From the NCBI GenBank assembly GCA_964641135.1, contig CAZXJV010000002.1:18647-82646 (forward strand): DNA of 64,000 bases. Reading direction: 5' to 3'. The stretch comes from Teretinema sp964641135 (lineage in GTDB: Bacteria > Spirochaetota > Spirochaetia > Treponematales > Treponemataceae). The notes under the pieces are model-generated. The model was not told the origin of the DNA. It saw only the letters and a program-made list of their open reading frames with translations, and did not search any database. The position numbers and the translations under genes are program-made. Each line of letters begins with the position of its first letter. Within the stretch, counting starts at the first letter, position 1. Of the stretch, positions 36,142 through 43,260 are shown in pieces.

Positions 36142-36987
36142 TCAGTTTTTTCGTATGAAGGTTCCTTCATCCAGTTCGCGCCAGGCTGTTTCCAGTTCGT
36201 CGTGGGTGTTCATCACAATTGGACCTCCCCATGCTACCGGCTCCTGAAGCCTTGGTGCACACAGAAAAACTCCGCGCATTCCCTCATCACCGGCTACAAG
36301 CTCAAGGTTGGCGCCGGTGCCTAACAGAAGGGCTGAACGGGCCGGATACTGTTCGTCGATGGTACCAACCTTGACCGATCCGGAAAAAAGATAGAGCCAG
36401 GCTGTATTATCAGCCGGAAGTTCCATAGACCAGGAACGGCCCGGGTTAATATCCAGATCCAGAAACAGAGGTTTTATATACCGTCCCTGAAACGCGCCTT
36501 CCTTTCCGCGGTAGATACCGCCGATAATCCGTATAATCGTACCATCCTCATCAATAACCGGCACCATATCCGCAGAAATATCGCCGTAGGCCGGAACACA
36601 CATCTTGTCTTTTCCTGGCAGATTGAGCCAAACCTGCAATCCCAGCATGCGGGGAGACTCCTGCGGCATCTCCTGGTGGATGATTCCGCTGCCAGCTGTC
36701 ATCCACTGGCAGCCGCCTGCTTCAATAACCCCGCGGTTTCCCAGACTGTCGCCGTGCTCTATACGGCCTTCCACCAGATAGGTAATTGTTTCAATCCCCC
36801 GGTGGGGATGCCAGGGGAACCCCTTGATATAATCTTCGCTGTTCAGGCTGTCAAAGGCATCCAGCATAAGGAACGGATCAAATTCTTTTATTGTGCGCGG
36901 GCCAAGCACCCGCACCAGTTTTACACCGGCTCCATCACTTGTCGCGTATCCTGCAACTACGTTTTTGACTGTGCGTGAATCATTCAT
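36142..36987 (-). CDS. Pirin family protein
   Basis: A 281-residue bicupin of the pirin/YhhW family; members bind iron and some oxidise quercetin or act as redox regulators. The four metal ligands are recognisable: two histidines in HPHRGIET, and His/Glu in SGIIHQE. The C-terminal cupin ends with GVFLCAPRLQEPVAWGGPIVMNT, characteristic of the family. ATG 36987 has AGGAG upstream and matches the usual pirin start; the longer frame to 37221 would overlap the 3' end of the MATE gene. Last gene of a minus-strand run behind MATE, EamA and UDG-like genes, with a 50-base gap. Confidence 0.93.
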   Translation of the reverse strand: MNDSRTVKNVVAGYATSDGAGVKLVRVLGPRTIKEFDPFLMLDAFDSLNSEDYIKGFPWHPHRGIETITYLVEGRIEHGDSLGNRGVIEAGGCQWMTAGSGIIHQEMPQESPRMLGLQVWLNLPGKDKMCVPAYGDISADMVPVIDEDGTIIRIIGGIYRGKEGAFQGRYIKPLFLDLDINPGRSWSMELPADNTAWLYLFSGSVKVGTIDEQYPARSALLLGTGANLELVAGDEGMRGVFLCAPRLQEPVAWGGPIVMNTHDELETAWRELDEGTFIRKN

Positions 36988-37037
36988 GGCTTTTCTCCTG
37001 CGATAGTATAGCACGGTTCGTTCTGCCCTGCTTGAGA

Positions 37038-38411
37038 TCAGACTACCCGGCGCAGCCACCGGCCGGAGCGCAGACGCCACCAGCCCAGCACCGCTTTTGC
37101 GGGTTCTTCTGAAGCCATAGTAACAAAGATTAACCAGGCCGGTGGATTGGACAGATAGACTAAAAAGGCTGCCAGCGGCAGAGCCAGGGCCCACAAAAAA
37201 AGGACATCGTAAAAAGCACAAAAAATGGTATCACCGCCTGCACGGCAGACCCCGACAACCATGGTCATGTTAAAGCTCCGGAATGGATACAGAAGGGCCA
37301 TTATCATCAGCATTATTCGAGCGCTGCCCAGCACCCCGGGCGAGGCGTTGAACAAAACAGGTATCAAGGCACTGAGCGGAATCAGCAATAGTCCTACGGC
37401 CGCAGCAGCAAGAGGATTGAAGAAGGTCGTCTTCTGTGCTGCTTTGCGGGCAGCTGCTTCATCACCGGCACCTATATTGTTGCCGATTAAAACCGCTGCC
37501 GAGTTGCCCAAACCGATAAACACTACCCATACCAGCTGTGATACCGTAACGGTGATATTGAAGGCCGCGATGTTTTCGGTACCTGAACGTGCAAAAATGA
37601 CACTTTGCATTGTGATTCCGACAGACCACAACACTTCGTTTGCGAAGACCGGCATCGCAATGCGCAAAAAACCTTTTATAAACAGGCGGTCAACAGCGCT
37701 GAATTCCCTGACCGTTCCGGCAGGCGCGTAGCCTTTTGCGTAGGTAATAACCAGCACGATGGCAAGTTCAACAAGGCGCGATAGCACGGTAGCAAGTCCG
37801 GCTCCGGCAATGCCGAGGCGGGGGATCGGTCCCGCGCCGAATATAAGCAGATAGTTCAGCAAGACATTAAGGCTTAACGATATAAGAGTCGCCGTCATTG
37901 CCAGCCGCACTTTGCGGATTGTTCTGAGGATTATTATAAAGGTAAAGCTGATGCCGAATGGTATAAATGAAAGGGCCATCAGTGACAGATACCGGGCCCC
38001 TTCGGTAATTACCTCTGCATCCTGCGTGTACAATCCCAGCACCCGGGATGGAAAAACCACACCGGCAACCGTAAAGACAGCGCTGAGCGGAAGCACCAAT
38101 GCAAGCGCCATACCTGTTGTCTTTCGGACACCCGCGATGTCGCCCCGTCCCCAAAACTGGGCACTGAAGACAGAGGCTCCGGATGTAATGCCGAACAAAA
38201 ACATGTTAAGAAGAAAAAAAACCTGATTCCCGAGTCCTGCTGCCGCCAGCTCGGTTGTGCCAAGCCGGGATATCATTACTGTATCAGCCATGTTGACCAG
38301 AGAGTTCATCAAACCCTGAATCATTATGGGTACAGCTATAGCAAACATCGCGCCATAGAAGGTCCGGTTGGTTTGGGGTAGTGCCGGAATACTTTGTTCT
38401 GGGGTGTTCAT
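37038..38411 (-). CDS. MATE family efflux transporter
   Basis: 457 residues with twelve predicted membrane helices in two six-helix bundles. The conserved MATE features are present in the first bundle (PIMIQGLMNSLVNMADTVMISRLG, then GITSGASVFSAQFWGRGD) and repeated in the second (EVLWSVGITMQSVIFARSG, IGNNIGAGDEAAARK). It would expel cationic compounds using sodium or proton gradients. ATG 38411 overlaps the EamA stop by 4 bases (ATGA), fixing the start and showing cotranscription. Substrate cannot be read from the sequence. Confidence 0.94.
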   Translation of the reverse strand: MNTPEQSIPALPQTNRTFYGAMFAIAVPIMIQGLMNSLVNMADTVMISRLGTTELAAAGLGNQVFFLLNMFLFGITSGASVFSAQFWGRGDIAGVRKTTGMALALVLPLSAVFTVAGVVFPSRVLGLYTQDAEVITEGARYLSLMALSFIPFGISFTFIIILRTIRKVRLAMTATLISLSLNVLLNYLLIFGAGPIPRLGIAGAGLATVLSRLVELAIVLVITYAKGYAPAGTVREFSAVDRLFIKGFLRIAMPVFANEVLWSVGITMQSVIFARSGTENIAAFNITVTVSQLVWVVFIGLGNSAAVLIGNNIGAGDEAAARKAAQKTTFFNPLAAAAVGLLLIPLSALIPVLFNASPGVLGSARIMLMIMALLYPFRSFNMTMVVGVCRAGGDTIFCAFYDVLFLWALALPLAAFLVYLSNPPAWLIFVTMASEEPAKAVLGWWRLRSGRWLRRVV

Positions 38412-39283
38412 TGTGCGCGTCCCCGGCCGGTTATCCACACACCGGTAAAGATCAGTCCCGCTCCGCAGACAGCCCAAAGAGTCAGGGGTTCGCCAAGCAC
38501 GAGGGCAGAACCTGCAAGTGTTAAAAGCGGGATAAAATAAATGAAATTATTGGCCCGCGTTGCTCCAAGTGTCTGGACGACCTTGGTCCAGAACACATAG
38601 GCCGCACAAGAGGCAAACAGGGTCAAAAAAAGCAGGTTCGCACTCACCTTCCAGTCCAGAAACGGGGTAAAGTCAAAACGGGGACGCTGAAAAAACAGTA
38701 CCGGGATAACAGTGACAAGGGTATAAAAGAAAATCTTCCGGGTATTGTACAGGGTTGAGTACCGGCTCGCCATACCCCGGATAATAATCGAATAGAGAGC
38801 CCAGGACAGAGCCGAGATTAATGCAAGGCTGTCTCCCAGGGGGTTGAGTTTGAGGATGAAGGCTCCGTTGAAGATAACAAGTACCGTGCCGATAAAGGCT
38901 GCAAGACCGCCGGCTGCTGTGTGCCGTGTAATGCGTTCAGTACGGGTCATAAAATGTGCAAGAATGGATGTCATGATCGGAGCAGTGGCCACCAGAAGAG
39001 ACACGTTGCTTGCAAGCGAATACGACAGCGCCCAGTTTTCTGCAACGAAGTACAGGGTGCCGCCGGTCAGCCCGGCCAGAATCATTTTCAGTTCGTTTTT
39101 TATACTTTCCGGGCGATGAACCCTGGGGTAAACCAGAAACATTAACAGCCAGGCCAAAAAGAAGCGGTACACAAGAATTTCAATCGGTGTAAAAAACCGT
39201 AACAGCACCTTTGTTGCGATAAAGGTGCTGCTCCAGATCACTATTGTGCCGACGGCCAGAACGTACGCAGCAGAGCGTTTCAT
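38408..39283 (-). CDS. EamA/DMT family transporter
   Basis: 291 residues and ten membrane helices made of two EamA repeats (residues about 8-140 and 150-285), each with the typical beginning (TIVIWSSTFIATKVLL; ALISALSWALYSIIIRG). The C-terminal ARANNFIYFIPLLTLAGSALVLGEPLT segment is characteristic of the drug/metabolite exporter family, which includes amino acid and nucleotide-sugar exporters. The start codon lies 3 bases after the stop of the UDG-like gene and the end overlaps the MATE gene, so it is internal to an operon. Substrate unknown. Confidence 0.92.
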   Translation of the reverse strand: MKRSAAYVLAVGTIVIWSSTFIATKVLLRFFTPIEILVYRFFLAWLLMFLVYPRVHRPESIKNELKMILAGLTGGTLYFVAENWALSYSLASNVSLLVATAPIMTSILAHFMTRTERITRHTAAGGLAAFIGTVLVIFNGAFILKLNPLGDSLALISALSWALYSIIIRGMASRYSTLYNTRKIFFYTLVTVIPVLFFQRPRFDFTPFLDWKVSANLLFLTLFASCAAYVFWTKVVQTLGATRANNFIYFIPLLTLAGSALVLGEPLTLWAVCGAGLIFTGVWITGRGRAQ

Positions 39284-39286
39284 AGG

Positions 39287-40057
39287 TTACCATCCAAGAA
39301 TTTCCCGGCGGTGCAGGGTGCCAAGCCGGGTAAGGTTTTCGGCCAGCGGCAGTGTTGTATCCCCTCGCTGGGCCAGATCAATCGTAAAACGGTTCATTGA
39401 AAAATGCTGGAAGCAATACACCGGCACAGACTGTTCCGGGTGCGGGGTTCCGGTGGTATGCCTGCGACAAGAGGAGCCCAGCTCTTCAGCATAGGCGCAA
39501 AAGATACCGCCTTTTTTGAGTTCGCTGTAGCCCACCAGCCACAGAGGACAGTCAAGCGATGCACGCAGGCTTGCTGTTTCACGGGCCATCCATTCTTGAC
39601 TTTCGAGCAGCAGTGTCTGCAGCCGCGGCGAGGCCCGTTCCTTGATCCAGTCAAGCTCTTTTGTTTTTGCGCTGTGAAGGGGCGTTTTGTTCAGAATCAG
39701 TACATTGCGGCGGAAGTCTATGCCCAGTTCAGGATTGAGCCGGAAGAAGCGGTCGCCGATTTTACCGGCAAGACCGACAAGATACCGGCGGTTGCCGGCA
39801 AGTTGTTCGTTTTTTCCGGGATTATCTCCTACAACAATAAGGCGAATATCACTTTCGGGAGTCAGTCCATCAAGGCTGTAGTTGTACACCACCGGAGTGT
39901 CAACAGGATAGGGCGGAACCCCATCTTTTGCAGCAGCCTCTGCGGCAAGCTTGGCCCATTCATTGCAGCCCCCTTCCGCCTCTGCAAGCCAGTGATCACA
40001 CTGTGAGCGGAATCGTTCCCGGAAGCTGCTCAGCGCTGCCCATTGTTGATCGGTCAT
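39287..40057 (-). CDS. Uracil-DNA-glycosylase-like protein
   Basis: 256 residues with the sequence pattern of the UDG superfamily: LIVVGDNPGKNEQ near the N-terminal third (motif 1 region), VLILNKTPLHSAKTKEL in the middle, and a C-terminal PVYCFQHFSMNRF, where the His of motif 2 would lie. It is not close enough to any named UDG family to state whether it removes uracil. ATG 40057 is preferred over the much longer frame from 40339 because a promoter lies between them and no Shine-Dalgarno is needed for a near-leaderless start. First gene of a minus-strand run with EamA and MATE. Confidence 0.75.
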   Translation of the reverse strand: MTDQQWAALSSFRERFRSQCDHWLAEAEGGCNEWAKLAAEAAAKDGVPPYPVDTPVVYNYSLDGLTPESDIRLIVVGDNPGKNEQLAGNRRYLVGLAGKIGDRFFRLNPELGIDFRRNVLILNKTPLHSAKTKELDWIKERASPRLQTLLLESQEWMARETASLRASLDCPLWLVGYSELKKGGIFCAYAEELGSSCRRHTTGTPHPEQSVPVYCFQHFSMNRFTIDLAQRGDTTLPLAENLTRLGTLHRREILGW

Positions 40058-40067
40058 GATGGCGTTC

Positions 40068-40096
40068 AGTATAGCAGATTTTTTTTTTCGTTTTAA
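40068..40096 (-). promoter_or_regulatory. Promoter of a nearly leaderless UDG-like gene
   Basis: Minus strand TTAAAA (40096-40091), 17 bases including a run of ten A residues, TATACT (40073-40068). The -10 box ends 10 bases before the ATG. The A-tract in the spacer may bend the DNA. Confidence 0.55.
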
Positions 40097-40145
40097 GGGG
40101 ACCTGAAAAAAACCATTATCGTTTTTGAAGTGCCCGTAAGCCGGT

Positions 40146-40174
40146 TTGACAGAATGATGCGCAGAAATGATACT
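40146..40174 (+). promoter_or_regulatory. Promoter of the HD-GYP-like gene
   Basis: A perfect TTGACA (40146-40151), 17 bases, GATACT (40169-40174). The -10 box ends 10 bases before ATG 40185 and covers the upstream ATG at 40167, so translation should begin at 40185 with a leader of only a few bases. Confidence 0.6.
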
Positions 40175-40184
40175 TGTATGTACA

Positions 40185-41549
40185 ATGAGTGACGAAAACC
40201 GGATTGAACTTGACAAGGCCTCCCCCGGACAGGGGAATACTGTTCGACTGACATCTGCCTTTGCCCTTGAGCATTGCCGCGAGCTTAAAACAGGCCGTGT
40301 GGTTGTGTACCGCGTGACCGGGAAAAAACCGGATTGCAAGCTCGATGCGGTAACCGTCCCCCTTGATGAATTATGTTCTTTTTCCCCTGAGGATTTTGAG
40401 CGCGATTATTTTCTTATAACCAAAGCTGCCTTTGAGTCTCTTCCTGCTGTGCGGCCGGATCCGCTTGCACAGCAGGTTGCCACATATGCGGCGCTGGCGC
40501 CCGAGGAACGCACGCAGGCCTTGCGTTCTGTACGGAACACCCTGCAAAAGATCCGGGATACCGAAGCCCATCCCATGGCAAAGGCTAAAGCCATCATGGA
40601 CGCTGTTGAACAGTCTTTTGCCATAAACAAGGCTTCACTGAAATTACGCAAACAGGATGTAACCGTTCATGAACACGAGGTTGCTTCGGAAACCAGGATG
40701 GTGGTTAATGCTGCCCTTGCAATGGTTGAATCTTCCGAAACCACAGCCTCCTTGTTTGAGGCATTCAAAGGTCTTTCCAACGGTCAGACACTGAATCATG
40801 TCAGCCGTGTATTCGCCATGACAACCTCTTTTTTCCATTATTACAACAACCGGGTTCAACAGCGTCTTGCCCAGCAGCTCCGTCTTGTCTTTCCTTCTGT
40901 TTATGTTGAACCCTACCGGCGTATTCTTCCTGACCTTCCGGATCACCTGTTCACTTCGGACAACCTGATACCTCTTCCTTCAATTGCTCCGCCGGTGATG
41001 AAGGAGTGGGCTCTCGGTGCGTTCCTGCATGATATCGGCAAGATTGCCAACCTGGATTATTTTGAAAGCGATGCAGCCTACAACGCCGAACAGATTCGGC
41101 AGCATGTTTTCCTGAGCGCAGGCCTGATTTTGATGAATTACGGGACAGATCATGAGGAGGCCAGGTTGATTGCCGCCGATCATCATAATGCCCTTTTTAA
41201 GGAAGGGGGGTACGGGGTCACGAGGCTCGAACGCGAAAAGGGCATGCGAAAACTTGACCCGCTCGAACGCTGCATAGGCCGCACAAGCAGAGATTACCTT
41301 TCCGGGCAGGCCCTCGGCTTTCTTCCGACAGAAATGCTTGCAATTATCGATATCTACGATGCCATGACCGATGCCTCCCGTGAGTACAAGAAACCCTTAA
41401 CCCCGTCTGAAACCCTTGTTTTCATGCGTGACCGGCCGCTTGCATCCGGGCGTCTGGACCCGGTTCTTTTTGATCTGTTCGCAGACTTTATCCGCGTACA
41501 GAATCCGGGGATCCCCGCAGATTTTGGATTTGACAGATATACACGATAG
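40185..41549 (+). CDS. HD-GYP-like phosphohydrolase, GYP motif altered
   Basis: 454 residues. The N-terminal 150 residues are a unique domain with a DKASPGQGNTVRL start, comparable to DUF3391-like extensions of other HD-GYP proteins. The C-terminal half has an HD domain with HDIGKIANL (about 284-292), a downstream LSAGLILMN, and ADHHNALF (about 331). Where active c-di-GMP phosphodiesterases have HHERxDGxGYP, this protein reads HHNALFKEGGYG, so the GYP signature is lost. The later EMLAIIDIYDAMTD segment, typical of the family, is intact. It may therefore hydrolyse a different substrate or act as a sensor. A promoter lies directly upstream and no Shine-Dalgarno is seen. Confidence 0.85.
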   Translation: MSDENRIELDKASPGQGNTVRLTSAFALEHCRELKTGRVVVYRVTGKKPDCKLDAVTVPLDELCSFSPEDFERDYFLITKAAFESLPAVRPDPLAQQVATYAALAPEERTQALRSVRNTLQKIRDTEAHPMAKAKAIMDAVEQSFAINKASLKLRKQDVTVHEHEVASETRMVVNAALAMVESSETTASLFEAFKGLSNGQTLNHVSRVFAMTTSFFHYYNNRVQQRLAQQLRLVFPSVYVEPYRRILPDLPDHLFTSDNLIPLPSIAPPVMKEWALGAFLHDIGKIANLDYFESDAAYNAEQIRQHVFLSAGLILMNYGTDHEEARLIAADHHNALFKEGGYGVTRLEREKGMRKLDPLERCIGRTSRDYLSGQALGFLPTEMLAIIDIYDAMTDASREYKKPLTPSETLVFMRDRPLASGRLDPVLFDLFADFIRVQNPGIPADFGFDRYTR

Positions 41550-41572
41550 AAAAGCGTCAGGGTATCAATCTG

Positions 41573-41581
41573 TGGTATACT
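41573..41581 (+). promoter_or_regulatory. Extended -10 promoter of the membrane LuxR-type gene
   Basis: TGGTATACT fits the extended -10 pattern TG-n-TATACT. It ends 10 bases before the ATG at 41592; no -35 box is seen. AGGA at 41583-41586 could still serve as a weak Shine-Dalgarno on a very short leader or on readthrough transcripts. Confidence 0.45.
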
Positions 41582-41591
41582 GCAGGACAGT

Positions 41592-43094
41592 ATGAAAGGG
41601 ATATTCGGGTCGCGTCTCGGGCGCAGATACTTTGTTCTCAGGCTGGTAGCTATCGCGGTGTGCACCGTCAGTGCTGTTGTTATACCCGACCTTGCCGCCC
41701 GGTATGACCGTTCGAGTATGGGACCCCGGTCCTTCAGGCTTTCTCTGCCGTTATCTGAAGAATTCGCACGATTTTATGATTTGCCCCGGGAGCCGGATAT
41801 CGAAAGTGTTTTTATCTCCGGACTTTTTTCCCGCTGGAGTCAGTCAAACCCGGCTTTCCGTATGCACAATGAACCCTTTGCCCGTAGCTGGACTATCAGT
41901 ATACCGTTTCCGCGGGGTCGCACACAGTATAAATTTGTTCTTAAACTGCGCGGACGGAGTGTACCGGTCTGGGTGCATGATCCTTCAAATCCACGTACGG
42001 TGGACGACGGTTTTAACGGCTTCAATTCGGAACTTGTTGTCGGATCAGGCCTGCCTCCCGGGACAATTCGGCTGGTGCTTGGCGCTGCAGCGGCCGCTAT
42101 CGGCTTTTACACCCTGTTATCGCTGGCTCTCAGCCTTCTTGGACGCTTCCGGTTTACCGCAACCCAGCGTGCCCTGGTGATTTTTTGTCTTGTACTGGTG
42201 GTTGCCGGAACTACTGTAACTGTATACAGCATTGATGCCCAGCGTACGGTAGCCCGCCAGTCCTACCTTGAATTGGCTGACATGATTTATCTTGCCCTTG
42301 AAAGTCACGGCTTTGATTTCAGTTCTCTGGATGATCCGGAAATCCGCGTACGTGCAAACCGGGCTCTGGATGCCTTTTACCGTCAGGCCCGTATGCGTAC
42401 CAGCACCGGAGGGCCTTCCGGAATATACAGCTCCGTTGCCCAGATCGTGCTGTTTGCTCCTGACGGCCAGGTTGTCGCCCTTGGCGACCGCAGTGAAATA
42501 CCCTTAAATGTTTCGCTGCGTAATGCTTCGTTTTATCTGAATGCAACATACGGAGAATCTCTGTTTGGAGAACCCCTGCAGTCTTTTCTGGACGGCGCCG
42601 TAGACCCGATGGAAGCCCTGTATGTCCTTTCTCCCCGTGAACACTGGGCTGCCTCTCCCACCTATGCAGGGCGCGCCCGCCTTCTGGGCTTTAATGCAGC
42701 CCTGTTCCCTGTAACCAGAGACTTGCGACCGGTTGGCTATCTGGGGCTGATTCTTAATCCCGAGGTTTATGGCTCCCTGTTGCGATTCAGTGTCACGGTG
42801 TATCTGGTTATGTTTGTGATTCTGGTTGCCTGTTGTCTTTTTCTGTTCCTTTTTAAACAGACTGCCGCTGCAGTAAACCCGGCACTTCTGGAAGAGTTCA
42901 TCCGCCGTCATGAGCTGACTCCCCGTGAGGCTGAAATTATCCGTGAACTGGTAACCGGGCGGGATTATCAGGGTATTGCAGACAAGAATTTTATATCGCT
43001 AAAAACAGTAAAGACCCATATTCACAATATCTACAGGAAAACCGGCGCAGGGAACCGGCTGGAACTGACTGAAATGATACGTCAACGACGATAA
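41592..43094 (+). CDS. Membrane-bound LuxR-type regulator with extracytoplasmic glycogen-binding-like domain
   Basis: 500 residues. Hydrophobic helices at about 14-32, 158-184, 193-213 and 400-421 put residues 33-157 and 214-399 outside the membrane and the C-terminus inside. Residues 70-150 match the pattern of CBM48/AMPK glycogen-binding domains: SVFISGLFSRW (72-82), RSWTISIPFPRGRTQYKFVLK (98-118 region), VHDPSNPRTVDDG and NGFNSELVV. Residues 214-399 are an unrecognised sensor region (YSSVAQIVLFAPDGQVV). Residues 438-498 are a classic LuxR/GerE helix-turn-helix (LTPREAEIIRELVTG, then FISLKTVKTHIHNIYRKTG). The next gene, 166 bases downstream on the same strand, encodes a pullulanase. I infer a one-component regulator that senses alpha-glucan outside the membrane and acts directly on DNA. 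Confidence 0.85.
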   Translation: MKGIFGSRLGRRYFVLRLVAIAVCTVSAVVIPDLAARYDRSSMGPRSFRLSLPLSEEFARFYDLPREPDIESVFISGLFSRWSQSNPAFRMHNEPFARSWTISIPFPRGRTQYKFVLKLRGRSVPVWVHDPSNPRTVDDGFNGFNSELVVGSGLPPGTIRLVLGAAAAAIGFYTLLSLALSLLGRFRFTATQRALVIFCLVLVVAGTTVTVYSIDAQRTVARQSYLELADMIYLALESHGFDFSSLDDPEIRVRANRALDAFYRQARMRTSTGGPSGIYSSVAQIVLFAPDGQVVALGDRSEIPLNVSLRNASFYLNATYGESLFGEPLQSFLDGAVDPMEALYVLSPREHWAASPTYAGRARLLGFNAALFPVTRDLRPVGYLGLILNPEVYGSLLRFSVTVYLVMFVILVACCLFLFLFKQTAAAVNPALLEEFIRRHELTPREAEIIRELVTGRDYQGIADKNFISLKTVKTHIHNIYRKTGAGNRLELTEMIRQRR

Positions 43095-43165
43095 AATACC
43101 CCTTCAAACAGCGCTTTTTGGCGAAAACCATCTACACCTTTAGTATGAATTGATATCCTTTCCAT

Positions 43166-43179
43166 AATACTACGGTATT
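43166..43179 (+). promoter_or_regulatory. Palindrome upstream of the pullulanase gene, possible operator
   Basis: AATAC-N4-GTATT lies 80 bases upstream of the pullulanase start, just downstream of a TTGATA hexamer (43150-43155). A second inverted repeat, CCGGGC (43224-43229) with GCCCGG (43238-43243), lies directly before the Shine-Dalgarno. Either could be a regulatory target; no convincing promoter is seen. Confidence 0.25.
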
Positions 43180-43260
43180 TTTTGGTTGCGGGCGTCCGGT
43201 ATTGCCTCTACCATGTATATTGACCGGGCTTTGTTTTGCCCGGCAGACTGTGGAGGTTAT

